Part shown: one piece after another, positions 54,080 through 63,556 of the stretch
Layout: each line of letters begins with the position of its first letter
Numbering within the stretch: position 1 is the first letter of the stretch
Origin: Mycobacteriales bacterium
Lineage (GTDB): Bacteria > Actinomycetota > Actinomycetes > Mycobacteriales > Mycobacteriaceae
Reading direction: 5' to 3'
NCBI GenBank assembly: GCA_018376445.1
Contig: JAHABL010000007.1
Location: 1 to 64,000, forward strand
Length of the DNA stretch: 64,000 bases
Translations under genes and position numbers: made by a program
Notes under the pieces: model-generated
The model's database searches: none
What the model saw: the letters and a program-made list of their open reading frames with translations, nothing else
What the model was told of the DNA's origin: nothing

Positions 54080-54829
54080 TCAATCCATGGCATACGGGCT
54101 GGTGGCAATTTCTGAACCGTCGGACAGCACGGAGATCTCAAAGTCTCCGAACACAGTAGGGGCGATGTTTTGTAGCTGTCGCAAACATGAAATAGCCAGC
54201 TGACGGATCTCCACATCCGCATACTCGGTTGCCCGCATGCCGATGAAGTGACGCCACGACCGCAAATTTCCCGTCACCACTATGCGCGTTTCCGTGGCAT
54301 TTGGGAGAACTGCACGGGCTGCTTGACGAGCCTGTTTACGGCGCAAAAGAGCATTCGGTTCAGTCGCGAACTTCTCTTCTAAAGCAGTAAGCAGAGTTCG
54401 GTAGGCCTCCCGGCTTTGGTCAGCGGCGGCGGTGAACACTTCCACCAATTCAGGATCGTCTTCAATAGCGGGGGGCGGAACAACAAGTGCATCCTCCTCC
54501 GGCACAAATCGTTGAGAGAGCTGCGAATAGGAAAAGTGCCGGTGACGAATGAGTTCGTGCGTACAAGAACGGGAAATACCCGTGATATAGAACGTCACAT
54601 TGGCGTGCTCGAGCAGCGAAACATGCCCCACTTCTAGCACGTGTCGGATGTACCCAGCATTTGTCGCCGTATGGGGGTTAGGCTTGTCCCACGTTTCGTA
54701 GCAGGCACGGCCTGCAAACTCAGTCAGCGCTTCCGCACCCTCCGCATCTGTTTCCCAAGAGAGATCTGCAGGCGGTTCAAAGTGTGTGTAAGCGACGAGT
54801 TGAACGCGCATCGTGACCAGGTTGGTCAT
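54080..54829 (-). CDS. thyX: Flavin-dependent thymidylate synthase
   Basis: Makes dTMP from dUMP using FAD and methylene-tetrahydrofolate. The 249-aa product has the ThyX motif RHR-x7-S (95-105, RHRHFSYSQLS), plus GHVSLLEHANVTF. ATG 54829 overlaps the dapB stop in ATGA, so the two are coupled. A second in-frame ATG is at 54811. dapB-thyX-dapA on one strand is the mycobacterial and corynebacterial order. Confidence 0.96.
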   Translation of the reverse strand: MTNLVTMRVQLVAYTHFEPPADLSWETDAEGAEALTEFAGRACYETWDKPNPHTATNAGYIRHVLEVGHVSLLEHANVTFYITGISRSCTHELIRHRHFSYSQLSQRFVPEEDALVVPPPAIEDDPELVEVFTAAADQSREAYRTLLTALEEKFATEPNALLRRKQARQAARAVLPNATETRIVVTGNLRSWRHFIGMRATEYADVEIRQLAISCLRQLQNIAPTVFGDFEISVLSDGSEIATSPYAMD

Positions 54830-55581
54830 GCTAGGCCCAGCACCTCATCAAGACCGAAGGTAAGACCAGGACGCTTGTCCACTTCGCGCACACCCAGCAG
54901 AACACCGGGTACGAAACTCGTTCGATCCATGGAGTCCTGCCGAATCGTGAGGGTTTCTCCCGGACCCCCGAGGAGAACTTCCTGATGAGCGATAAGACCA
55001 CGCAAACGAACGGCATGGACGTGTACTCCATCCACTGTCGCACCACGTGCTCCCTCGAGGCTCTGGGTTGTAGCATCAGGACTATCAGCAACGTTAGCGG
55101 CGTGGCGGGCTGCCGCAATACGCTGTGCCGTAGTCACAGCGGTACCGGATGGAGCATCCGCCTTATCTGGATGATGAAGTTCGATAACTTCCACCGATTC
55201 AAAGAACTTCGCAGCTTGCTCAGCGAAACTCATGCACAGCACAGCACTAATAGCAAAGTTAGGGGCGATGATAACCCCCACACCAGGGTTTTCTTCGCAC
55301 CAACTGCGAACCTGCGCTAGACGTTCTTCGGTAAAGCCAGTGGTTCCGACCACACAGTGAATACCGTGCTTAATGAGCCACTCCAGATTGTCCATAACGA
55401 CGTCGGGGTGGGTGAAGTCAATGATGACCTCAACACCATTATCGACAAAAGTCTGCAGATCGTCGTCGCGATCGACAGTGGCAGCCAACTCTAGATCTGG
55501 GGCAGCATTTACTGCCTCACACATGGTCTTGCCGACTCGACCGAGGGCACCTACTATACCGACTTTCACCAGTTCAGCCAT
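54826..55581 (-). CDS. dapB: 4-Hydroxy-tetrahydrodipicolinate reductase
   Basis: Second enzyme of the dap branch; uses NAD(P)H. The 251-aa product has GALGRVG as the cofactor loop, VVGTTGF, and ELHHPDKADAPSGTA, the substrate and catalytic His/Lys segment. ATG 55581 follows GAAGGA. Starts the dapB-thyX pair; a strong terminator upstream isolates it from galK. Confidence 0.96.
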   Translation of the reverse strand: MAELVKVGIVGALGRVGKTMCEAVNAAPDLELAATVDRDDDLQTFVDNGVEVIIDFTHPDVVMDNLEWLIKHGIHCVVGTTGFTEERLAQVRSWCEENPGVGVIIAPNFAISAVLCMSFAEQAAKFFESVEVIELHHPDKADAPSGTAVTTAQRIAAARHAANVADSPDATTQSLEGARGATVDGVHVHAVRLRGLIAHQEVLLGGPGETLTIRQDSMDRTSFVPGVLLGVREVDKRPGLTFGLDEVLGLA

Positions 55582-55663
55582 CTTCTGTCCTTCTCTCCCT
55601 CGGGCTCAAGGGATTCTACATGAGCACCAGCTCTTCATATTGTGCTCTAGTCTACTCTGTGGC

Positions 55664-55705
55664 AAGAGTGTGGAGCCCAGTCACACGACTGGGCTCCACA
55701 CTCTT
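55664..55705 (-). terminator. Terminator after galK
   Basis: A 19-bp perfect stem (55664-55682 with 55687-55705) and a 4-base loop, 14 bases beyond the galK stop. One of the longest perfect stems in the window, though without a T run. Confidence 0.85.
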
Positions 55706-55719
55706 CTAAACACTCAATG

Positions 55720-57027
55720 CTACCTATCGCGGCCAGCACCTTCACTTGGAACAGCTACTATGAAGCTAGGTGCAGCTAAACCAAGGTGTACAGCACTGGC
55801 CAGTACTGCCTTTTCCACCTTGTCGACGTCCTCTGCATTGATGAGGGCAATCGCAGAACCACCAAAACCGCCACCGGTCATCCGTGCACCCCATGCACCA
55901 CACTCGAGAGCCGCATCAACCGCACTATCGAGTTCAGGGCAACTGACTTCATAGTCATCACGGAGTGACTCGTGGGAGGCCGTCATTAAACCACCAACTG
56001 ACTCGAGACCATGTACCGCGTCAGCGTCCTTAGGGTCACCAAGTGCTCCCTTCCGCAGAGCCTCAACGAGCGACTCCGTTCGACGAGATTCGGTCACAAT
56101 GTGGCGCATTCGTCGTGCGACGAGATCCAACCAAGCTTGCTTGTTCTTCTTCTTTTCAGCTTCAGGCTGAGTTGCAGCCCATTCGACGGCACGATCGACA
56201 AGCTTGTGTTCCCGGTGCGGAGCAGTGACGTTGAGGCCTTCCATCACACGGTCAACCACTGCACGGCGGGAGGCGTACTGTCCATCACCAAGGTTATGCG
56301 GAGCATTGGTATTCATAACGAGGATGGCGAGGCCATTGCTATCGAGGTCGAAAGGAACCTCCGCGACCGAATTCTCACCCATGTCGAGTTCAAGCACTTC
56401 ACCTGCCTGTCCGCGGAAGGATACCGACTGGTCTAGACCGCCTGTCGACGCACCCACAACATCGTTCTCAGCACGAATACACGCTGCAACAAGGTGATTG
56501 GAGGGCTCGTCGACACGCCCCTCATCCAGACTCTCCAAGCCCGGTCCGGTGAGATCGAAAACCGCACAGGCGGCGGCAAGTTCAATAGCGGCAGAACTGG
56601 ATAGACCTGCACCCAACGGAACATCGGAGACAAACACCATGTCGAAGCCTGAGTTCTCCGTTAAGTTGACACCGATAGCTTCGGCATCCTGCCACATACT
56701 CCAGATGACGCCCGCTGGATATCCCGGCCAACTGCTAGGGCTACCAGGTCCTACTTCAGCCAATTTCCCCTCCCACTGCGACGCCTTTCGGGAATGGGGA
56801 AGGCGGGAGGCGAGACGTATCACTCCATCCTCGCGCAGTGCAGCAGCGCAGTAGGTGCGGCGGTTAATCGCAAAAGGCAGGCAGATACCGGCAGCATAAT
56901 CGACGTGTTCGCCAATAACGTTGACGCGTCCGGGAGCAGACCATACCCCGCTAGGTTCATAACCGTAAGTGTCAACAAAGAGCTGTGCAGCAGCGTCAGC
57001 ACTCACCATGACAGATGTGTCACTCAT
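55720..57027 (-). CDS. galK: Galactokinase
   Basis: Phosphorylates galactose to galactose-1-phosphate. A 435-aa GHMP kinase with the N-terminal signature SAPGRVNVIGEHVDY, the phosphate loop PLGAGLSSSAAIE, and motif 3 GARMTGGGFGGSA. The start overlaps the galT stop by 8 bases, so galT and galK are coupled. Ends at a strong hairpin. Confidence 0.96.
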   Translation of the reverse strand: MSDTSVMVSADAAAQLFVDTYGYEPSGVWSAPGRVNVIGEHVDYAAGICLPFAINRRTYCAAALREDGVIRLASRLPHSRKASQWEGKLAEVGPGSPSSWPGYPAGVIWSMWQDAEAIGVNLTENSGFDMVFVSDVPLGAGLSSSAAIELAAACAVFDLTGPGLESLDEGRVDEPSNHLVAACIRAENDVVGASTGGLDQSVSFRGQAGEVLELDMGENSVAEVPFDLDSNGLAILVMNTNAPHNLGDGQYASRRAVVDRVMEGLNVTAPHREHKLVDRAVEWAATQPEAEKKKNKQAWLDLVARRMRHIVTESRRTESLVEALRKGALGDPKDADAVHGLESVGGLMTASHESLRDDYEVSCPELDSAVDAALECGAWGARMTGGGFGGSAIALINAEDVDKVEKAVLASAVHLGLAAPSFIVAVPSEGAGRDR

Positions 57028-58201
57028 GTTCTGCGACCTCTCGGAGTCGTTCGGCGATACGTTCGGGGGTAGTGTCGTTAATCCACACCGCCATGGCAGA
57101 CTCAGAACCAGCGAGGAACTTCATCTTGTCGGAGGAACGACGCAGGCTGAAGAGCTGCAAATGGAGACGACCGAACTCGCGTCCCTCATTCACTGGTGCT
57201 TGGTTCCAGCCTGCAATGTACGCAGTCTTCTCAATTCCGGGGAAGAATCGATCAACTTGGCGCAGCAAGCGCGGGTACACGACTGCCAATTCAGCACGCT
57301 CTTCTTCAGAGAGTGCAGGGAAATCCGGAACATCCCGCTTGGGTACCAGCATGACTTCCAACGGCCACTTCGCGGCGGCAGGCACGTAGGCGAACCAACA
57401 CTCGCTCTCAAAGACCACCCGGGTGCGAGCGTCAAGCTCCGCCATCACAACATCGTGCTGTAGCTGCCGTCCTGTTTTCTCGAAGTAGGCGCGCGACTGC
57501 CGAAGGATAGCTTCCGTGCGCGGCGGAAGGAAGGGGTAAGCGTAAATCTGGCCATGCGGATGCTGTAGCGTGACCCCAATTTCCTCCCCTCGGTTCTCAA
57601 AACAGAACACCTGCTCAATACCATCCAGAGCAGATAGCGCCGAGGTTCGATCTGCCCACGCTTCAATGATGGTGCGAGCGCGTCGCTCAGACAGCTCGCA
57701 GAAACTTCCCGTGGGGTTGGGGCTGAAGCAGACAACTTCACAACGGCCGCGTCCGGGCGCTTGGGGAACAAGCTCCATCCCATCTACCGTGCTGGGCAAT
57801 TCCTCATCGAGATAAGCACTACGGGCGAAGGACGGGAAACGGTTTTCGAATACGACAACGTCGTAATCGTCGGCCGGAATCTCAGTTGGCAACTGCCCGG
57901 GTTTCGTGGGACCTAGCGGATTCTCGTTCGCCGGTGGCATGAATGTCCGGTTCATCCGGTGTGCTGCCAGCGCTGTCCAGTCACCCGTCAAAGGATCACG
58001 ACGCATAGAGCTAAGCGGGGTGGATTTGGGAAGATCTCGCCCGTCATGAAGTTCGCGGGTGTCGCCCCCAGATAGATAGGGTTCGGAATCGTCAAAGTAG
58101 ATCAGTTCGCGTCCATCAGACAGCGTTGTTACTGTTTTCCGGACGATCGGAGTCACATCCCCCGCTGGCTCGGAAGCGGGTCGTTTTTCCGTGTGAGACA
58201 C
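57020..58201 (-). CDS. galT: Galactose-1-phosphate uridylyltransferase
   Basis: Swaps UMP between UDP-glucose and galactose-1-phosphate. GTG 58201 is favoured by GAGGAG just before it; an ATG at 58213 would contain that site in its coding part. This gives 393 aa. The active site HPHGQIY (nucleophile His in the second position of H-x-H) and the GRCEVVCFSPNP segment are present. First gene of galTK; a terminator separates it from the upstream symporter pair. Confidence 0.95.
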   Translation of the reverse strand: MSHTEKRPASEPAGDVTPIVRKTVTTLSDGRELIYFDDSEPYLSGGDTRELHDGRDLPKSTPLSSMRRDPLTGDWTALAAHRMNRTFMPPANENPLGPTKPGQLPTEIPADDYDVVVFENRFPSFARSAYLDEELPSTVDGMELVPQAPGRGRCEVVCFSPNPTGSFCELSERRARTIIEAWADRTSALSALDGIEQVFCFENRGEEIGVTLQHPHGQIYAYPFLPPRTEAILRQSRAYFEKTGRQLQHDVVMAELDARTRVVFESECWFAYVPAAAKWPLEVMLVPKRDVPDFPALSEEERAELAVVYPRLLRQVDRFFPGIEKTAYIAGWNQAPVNEGREFGRLHLQLFSLRRSSDKMKFLAGSESAMAVWINDTTPERIAERLREVAEHE

Positions 58202-58265
58202 AGTACTCCTCATAAGTAAGTTGTTTAATGTTGTGCGGGACTGCCCTTGTACCTATTATGGCGAA

Positions 58266-58308
58266 ACAGACCCCACTCGCGTGGCAATCCATGGCGAGCG
58301 GGGTCTGT
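58266..58308 (-). terminator. Terminator after the symporter pair
   Basis: Arms 58266-58280 and 58294-58308 pair except for one A-C position. It lies 31 bases after the small membrane protein gene, and a short T run follows on the minus strand. Confidence 0.8.
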
Positions 58309-58338
58309 CTCTATACACGCTACGAAAGCGAGCAGCAG

Positions 58339-58665
58339 CTATTTTTTGTCCTCTTCGAGGGACACAAAAGCATCGCCACTAGCAATTGATTTATCTTCGA
58401 TGTCGGCAGCTTCCTCAGTAAAGCTCTCCGGGTCAGCCGGAACAATTTGCGGGCGAACCTTTGCCCACACGAGGAAGAAGACACCCACCACCAGAAGGAC
58501 AATTCCGACGATGAGGTTAGCGTTGATGTCACCGGTCTTTGCAGCATCGGCAGCGTCGTAGGACACGGCACCGAGGAGCGTCAGAATGACACCGTAGATG
58601 GTCAGTAGTAGACCGATAATGTTGCGGACGTCGAAGGCGCCAGCGGTCGTAGTCTTCTTAGCCAT
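58339..58665 (-). CDS. Small two-helix membrane protein of unknown function
   Basis: A 108-aa protein with two membrane helices (about 15-36 and 50-68), a short basic N-terminus and an acidic C-terminal tail. I do not recognise a family. It begins 12 bases after the symporter stop and the two end at one terminator, so they are co-transcribed. A subunit or stabiliser of the symporter is a reasonable guess, since some SSS transporters have small membrane partners, but nothing in the sequence proves it. AGGAG precedes the ATG. Confidence 0.8.
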   Translation of the reverse strand: MAKKTTTAGAFDVRNIIGLLLTIYGVILTLLGAVSYDAADAAKTGDINANLIVGIVLLVVGVFFLVWAKVRPQIVPADPESFTEEAADIEDKSIASGDAFVSLEEDKK

Positions 58666-58677
58666 GGGTATTCACTC

Positions 58678-60396
58678 CTAAGCGAAGATGATGTTGAGAG
58701 CGATGACCAGCACCAGCGAGATGATGGCCAACGGGACCGGACGGCGGTACCACGCACGACCAGCATCACGCGGATCGTGGAAGTGTTCCTTCGGGGTCTC
58801 GGAGTAAACGAAGCCCACCAGCTCGCTCGCCGGCTTAGGCTTGGTGAATATGGAGACCACTACGGCAAGCAGCACGTCCACCACGAAGGCGGTAATGGCG
58901 CAAATGAAGGCGAGGCCCTGGCCCGGCAGGTGAATGACGCCCACCTGGCCAAGGATAAAGACCACAACGGCGGACAAGGTGCCGCACAGTAGCGAGACCC
59001 AGCCTGCGGTCGGAGTCATGCGTTTCCAGAACATACCCACAATAAACGTTGCGAATAGCGGTGCATTGAAGAAGCCGAACAGAGTCTGCAGGTAATCCAT
59101 CAGGTTGGAGAAGGATGCAGCCAGCAGAGAGGTACCAATAGCAAGGATGGTAGCGGCGACGGTAACGATACGTCCCGTATTCAGATAGTACTTGTCGTCC
59201 TTGTCCTTCTTAATGTAACGCTGCCAGATGTCGTAGGTGAAGACGGCGTTGAAAGAGGAAATGTTGGCGGCCATACCAGTGGTAAAGGATGCTAACAGAC
59301 CAGCCAGAACGACACCGAGAAGGCCGTTAGGAAGCACGTCACGCATTAGCAGCAGAATGGCGTCGTTGTACTTGAGACCATGAAACGCTAGGGTGGCGGC
59401 ATCAGCACCGTTAGCGTAAGCCATTCCCTTGTAGGCCATCATTTCGTTCACGAGAACTGCGGCGATCATACCGGGCAGCACGACGATGAAGGGAATGAAC
59501 ATCTTGGGGAAGGAACCGATGATCGGGGTACAGCGAGCAGAATCCATGGTATTGGAGGCCATAGCACGCTGAACCTCGACGAAGTTAGTGGTCCAGTAAC
59601 CAAAGGACAGCACGAAGCCGAGGCCGAAGACGATACCAATGACCGAAAGGACGGGACTGTTGAAACCGGAGAGGGCTTCACCCGGCCAAGTGTGCAGCTG
59701 CTGTTCGCCCAGTAGACCATCATTGATGACCTTTTCTTTGAGTCCGTTCCATCCCCCCACACGGTGCAGACCGATAAGGGTCAGGGGAAGAAGGCCCGCC
59801 ACCACGACGAAAAACTGCATAACTTCGTTGTAGATAGCGGCGGAAAGACCACCGAGAGTGATGTAGGCCAGCACGATAATGCCGCCAATAATAAGGGACA
59901 CCCACATGGGTAGACCGAAGAGGCGGTTCACCACAAGCTGCAGCAGGTAGAGATTTGTACCCGCGATGAACAGCTGTGAGAGTGCGAACGAGATGGAGTT
60001 CACGAGGTGAGCTCCCACCCCGAATCGCTCGTGCATGAACTCTGGCACCGAACGTACCTTGGAGCCGTAGTAGAAGGGCATCATGACCACGCCGAGGAAC
60101 AGCATGGCGGGAATCGCACCTACCCAGTAGTAGTGGAAAGTCGGGAAGCCATACTGCGCACCAGTAGCGGACATACCCATAAGTTCAGTGGCACCGAGGT
60201 TGGCAGAGATGAATGCCAGACCGGTAACCCATGCGGGCAAGTTACGCCCAGAAAGGAAAAAGTCGATGCTGCTCGAAACCTTGCGTCGAGCCAGCATGCC
60301 GATGCTCAGAATGAAGCAGAAATATACTGCGATGATCAGGTAGTCCACCCAGATGGCGTCTAGCCTGAAGTCTACCGCGCCTTCAGCGAGGATCAT
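58678..60396 (-). CDS. Sodium/solute symporter (SSS family), probable sugar carrier
   Basis: A 572-aa membrane protein with about 13-14 helices of the LeuT-fold SSS family. Marks: SIDFFLSGRNLPAWVTGLAFISANLGATELMG, close to the SGLT/vSGLT pattern, with a sugar-type ANxxATE segment, and FTTGMAANISSFNAVF, which carries the Na-site Ser residues. ATG 60396 follows GAAGGAG. galT and galK are next, so galactose or glucose uptake driven by sodium is likely; proline, acetate and other SSS substrates are less likely on pattern. A 14-base palindrome lies 38 bp upstream. Confidence 0.9.
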   Translation of the reverse strand: MILAEGAVDFRLDAIWVDYLIIAVYFCFILSIGMLARRKVSSSIDFFLSGRNLPAWVTGLAFISANLGATELMGMSATGAQYGFPTFHYYWVGAIPAMLFLGVVMMPFYYGSKVRSVPEFMHERFGVGAHLVNSISFALSQLFIAGTNLYLLQLVVNRLFGLPMWVSLIIGGIIVLAYITLGGLSAAIYNEVMQFFVVVAGLLPLTLIGLHRVGGWNGLKEKVINDGLLGEQQLHTWPGEALSGFNSPVLSVIGIVFGLGFVLSFGYWTTNFVEVQRAMASNTMDSARCTPIIGSFPKMFIPFIVVLPGMIAAVLVNEMMAYKGMAYANGADAATLAFHGLKYNDAILLLMRDVLPNGLLGVVLAGLLASFTTGMAANISSFNAVFTYDIWQRYIKKDKDDKYYLNTGRIVTVAATILAIGTSLLAASFSNLMDYLQTLFGFFNAPLFATFIVGMFWKRMTPTAGWVSLLCGTLSAVVVFILGQVGVIHLPGQGLAFICAITAFVVDVLLAVVVSIFTKPKPASELVGFVYSETPKEHFHDPRDAGRAWYRRPVPLAIISLVLVIALNIIFA

Positions 60397-60754
60397 TGGT
60401 CTCCTTCGAGTTGCCCATTGTCGCTCTCAATGTGACAGTGCACTGTCCAGCGGTTAATTCACACCTAAAGCGAGACTATGACCGGACATTGTTGTCATTC
60501 ATTGGTGGCCGTGGAGGCACGCCCTAGGTACCGAACGTTTTGCTCAGTTGGAATTACACTAACAGTCCAGAACTTCCTGAAAATGAAAATTGGCAACTGG
60601 TAGAGCTCTTCTGAATCGTTTTCTCATGCAGTATTTACTCATGCTTAGCGGGCGGGATGGGGATTAGCTGGGGTTTCTATACAGCCCTAGAGTGGCCGTT
60701 TACACACGACAGGAGAACCGATTCAGTGAAACTACTTGCCACCGCTACAACATA
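60397..60754. other. Control region of the symporter pair
   Basis: A 358-bp stretch with no credible gene. The perfect palindrome at 60434-60447 lies 38 bp before the symporter ATG. The remainder is moderately AT-rich. Confidence 0.5.
60434..60447. promoter_or_regulatory. 14-base perfect palindrome, candidate operator
   Basis: GACAGTGCACTGTC, self-complementary over all 14 bases, 38 bp upstream of the symporter start: a typical place for a repressor site. No regulator gene is adjacent. Confidence 0.45.
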
Positions 60755-60793
60755 CTGAAGCCCCGACCCTCTAGAAAAGGATCGGGGCTTCAG
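60755..60793 (-). terminator. Stem-loop after pnp
   Basis: A 12-bp perfect stem (60755-60766 with 60782-60793) plus two further pairs inside, about 68 bases beyond the pnp stop. It lacks a T run on the minus strand. Confidence 0.7.
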
Positions 60794-60860
60794 AACACTG
60801 TAGAGAACGCGTCTGCTACGACGCTATCGCTAACCGTGACGTGGCATGAGTAAAGACGTC

Positions 60861-63104
60861 TTACTCGTTGCCGTCACTATCATCTACGGGCACCAGGGAG
60901 ATCTTGCCGCGCTTATCAATATCAGCGATTTCCACCTGCAGTTTGTCGCCAACATTAACAACATCTTCGACCTTGGCAATGCGCTTACCCTTACCCAGTT
61001 TCGAGATGTGCACCAGGCCATCACGTCCTGGGAGCAACGACACGAACGCTCCAAAGGCGGTGGTCTTCACCACCGTGCCGAGGAACCGTTCACCAACCTT
61101 TGGCAGCTGCGGGTTAGCAATCGCGTTAATAAGGTCGATAGCAGCTTGTGCGGCATCCCCATTGGTGGCGGAGACATAGACCGTACCGTCATCCTCGATG
61201 GAGATATTGGCACCAGTCTCCTCGGTGATGGCGTTAATCTGCTTGCCCTTAGGACCAATGACCTCGCCGATCTTGTCAACCGGGATCTGGATACTCGTAA
61301 TCCGCGGAGCGTAAGGGCTCAGCTCATCAGGTGCGTCAATAGCTTCATTCATCACATCAAGGATGGTGAGGCGTGCATCACGAGCCTGTGTGAGAGCAGT
61401 CGCCAGCACCTGGGAGGGGATGCCGTCGAGTTTAGTGTCAAGTTGCAAGGCAGTAATGAAGTCCTTGGTGCCAGCTACCTTGAAGTCCATATCACCAAAG
61501 GCGTCTTCGGCACCAAGGATGTCGGTGAGCGCCTGATACTGCATTTCACCGTCGACCTCGTCGGAAACCAGACCCATTGCGATACCTGCAACCGGAGCCT
61601 TCAGTGGCACGCCTGCATTGAGGAGCGACATGGTCGAGGCACAGACCGACCCCATTGAGGTGGACCCATTGGAACCGAGAGCTTCGGAAACCTGACGAAT
61701 GGCGTAGGGGAAATCCTCACGAGACGGGATCATCGGCAGCAGAGCGCGCTCAGCAAGAGCACCATGACCAATTTCACGACGTTTCGGTGAGCCAACACGG
61801 CCAGTGTCGCCCGTGGAGTAAGGCGGGAAGTTGTAGTGGTGAATGTAGCGCTTGCTCTCCTCGGGACCGAGGGAGTCAATCTGCTGTTCCATCTTCAGCA
61901 TGTCAAGGGTGGTCACACCCATAATCTGGGTTTCTCCGCGCTCGAAGAGAGAGGACCCGTGTGCGCGCGGAATGACCTCAACTTCTGCAGAAAGGGCACG
62001 GATATCGGTGACGTCACGACCGTCAATACGGAAGTGGTCCTTAAGGATACGCTGTCGAATGATCTTCTTGGTGATGGCCTTGTAGGCTCCGCCAATCTCG
62101 CTCTCGCGTCCTTCGAACTGCTCAGCAAGCTCTTCAAACACCTTCTCTTTGAGCTCGGAGTCGGCAGCTTCGCGTTCTTGTTTGTCTGCGATGGTGTAGA
62201 TCTTCTCCAGTTCCGACTTGGCGGCCTTCTCCACAGCCTCGAAGGAATCATCCTGATAAGCCGGGAAGAGGGGGAACTCTGCGGTTTCCTTGGCGGCTAC
62301 GCTAGCAAGCTGCTGCTGCGCGTGGCAGAGCTGTGCGATAAAGGGCTTGGCAGCCTCCAGACCACCTGCAACGACCTCTTCAGTGGGTGCTTGTGCTCCA
62401 CCGTTAACGAGCTCGACGACCTCTTCGGTTGCGCCAGCTTCCACCATCATGATGGCGATCTCCGGCTTACCAGTGCCGTCATCCTCAGAAACAATACGGC
62501 CGGCCACCGCCATGTTGAACACAGCCATCTTGAGCTGTTCGACAGTCGGGAAGCACACCCACTGCCCCTCCGGGTTGGATTCAGTGGGGATAAGGGCGAT
62601 CCGGACACCACCGACCGGCCCGGAGAACGGTAGACCAGCCAGCTGGGTAGAGCAGGACGCTGCGTTGATGGCGACACAGTCGTAGATATCGCCGGGACGC
62701 AGACTCAGCATCGTGACAACCACCTGCACCTCATTGCGCAGGCCGGACACAAAGCTGGGGCGAAGCGGACGGTCAATGAGACGGCAGGTAAGAATAGCGT
62801 CAGTGGTCGGACGACCTTCACGGCGGAAGAAGTTGCCGGGGATCCGTCCCGCAGCGTACATGCGCTCTTCCACGTCAACTGTCAGCGGGAAGAAGTCAAA
62901 ACCTTCCCGGGGTTGCTTAGAAGCAGTCGTGCACGACAGCATCATCGTTTCGTCATCAAGGTACACAACTGCGGAACCCGCAGCTTGCTTAGCCAGACGG
63001 CCAGTCTCGAAACGGACATTACGCGTGCCAAAAGCACCGTTATCGATGGTGGTTTCGGTTTCGAAAACGCCCTCTTCCACCTCGAACTCACGGAGTTCAG
63101 TCAT
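60861..63104 (-). CDS. pnp: Polynucleotide phosphorylase/guanosine pentaphosphate synthetase
   Basis: A 3'-5' phosphorolytic exoribonuclease, called GpsI in actinobacteria. Domains: RNase PH 1 (about 10-230), a helical part, RNase PH 2 (about 340-560), KH (IPVDKIGEVIGPKGKQIN), and S1 (GERFLGTVVKTTAFGAFV ... DGLVHISKLG). ATG 63104 gives 747 aa, close to the family; in-frame starts at 63116 (ATG) and 63134 (GTG) are possible. Stands alone here. With RNase J it forms the RNA-decay core. In M. tuberculosis rpsO is nearby; no rpsO is seen in this window. Confidence 0.96.
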   Translation of the reverse strand: MTELREFEVEEGVFETETTIDNGAFGTRNVRFETGRLAKQAAGSAVVYLDDETMMLSCTTASKQPREGFDFFPLTVDVEERMYAAGRIPGNFFRREGRPTTDAILTCRLIDRPLRPSFVSGLRNEVQVVVTMLSLRPGDIYDCVAINAASCSTQLAGLPFSGPVGGVRIALIPTESNPEGQWVCFPTVEQLKMAVFNMAVAGRIVSEDDGTGKPEIAIMMVEAGATEEVVELVNGGAQAPTEEVVAGGLEAAKPFIAQLCHAQQQLASVAAKETAEFPLFPAYQDDSFEAVEKAAKSELEKIYTIADKQEREAADSELKEKVFEELAEQFEGRESEIGGAYKAITKKIIRQRILKDHFRIDGRDVTDIRALSAEVEVIPRAHGSSLFERGETQIMGVTTLDMLKMEQQIDSLGPEESKRYIHHYNFPPYSTGDTGRVGSPKRREIGHGALAERALLPMIPSREDFPYAIRQVSEALGSNGSTSMGSVCASTMSLLNAGVPLKAPVAGIAMGLVSDEVDGEMQYQALTDILGAEDAFGDMDFKVAGTKDFITALQLDTKLDGIPSQVLATALTQARDARLTILDVMNEAIDAPDELSPYAPRITSIQIPVDKIGEVIGPKGKQINAITEETGANISIEDDGTVYVSATNGDAAQAAIDLINAIANPQLPKVGERFLGTVVKTTAFGAFVSLLPGRDGLVHISKLGKGKRIAKVEDVVNVGDKLQVEIADIDKRGKISLVPVDDSDGNE

Positions 63105-63134
63105 AGGGTTATGCATCTTTCGTCTGGGAGCCAC

Positions 63135-63556
63135 CTAGTCGGAAACATGGTCATCGATCGAAGCTGCCGGAGCACTGCCTTTCCTCACACCTCGACACAG
63201 CTCGTCTTATGCCACGTCAGAAAGGATTTTGCGAAGAGAATAGGTCCGACAACCACCACCGAGGACCGTTCACACGTAGGTCAGCTCCAATGGGTTAGCC
63301 TCAGGCGGGCTTTAGTGACACTTTTAGTGTAGCAAATCCCGAGGTAGAACATGCAGCAGCAGCATCGTGGGCGTGTTCCTACGAGTTGACGTGCTGCAGG
63401 TCACCTCTCCCCTATTACGCCCCCTCGGATCTTTTCCGGCATACTAGAACCTAACAATCGATGTGATTCTTGTGTTCATGACACTGCAGAATCATCGCGC
63501 AGAAACCGTGCGTCCCCCCACTCTTGAGAATCGCACCGCACTAGAAAGGCTACACC
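63135..63556. other. Divergent control region between pnp and the phosphoribosyltransferase gene
   Basis: About 420 bp with no credible gene. The 13-base dyad ACACT-TTT-AGTGT lies at 63318-63330, with further TTTAGTG-like bases beside it. Part of the region presumably forms a long pnp leader, as PNPase mRNAs often have. Confidence 0.4.

Noticed and set aside
60431..60446. TGTGACAGTGCACTGT considered as a GlxR/CRP site
   Set aside because: The second half is not TCACA; the symmetry axis gives a different palindrome, reported separately.
61836..62633. 265-aa plus-strand frame inside pnp, and a 270-aa one at 60846-61658
   Set aside because: Both are antisense shadows of polynucleotide phosphorylase with no recognisable domains.
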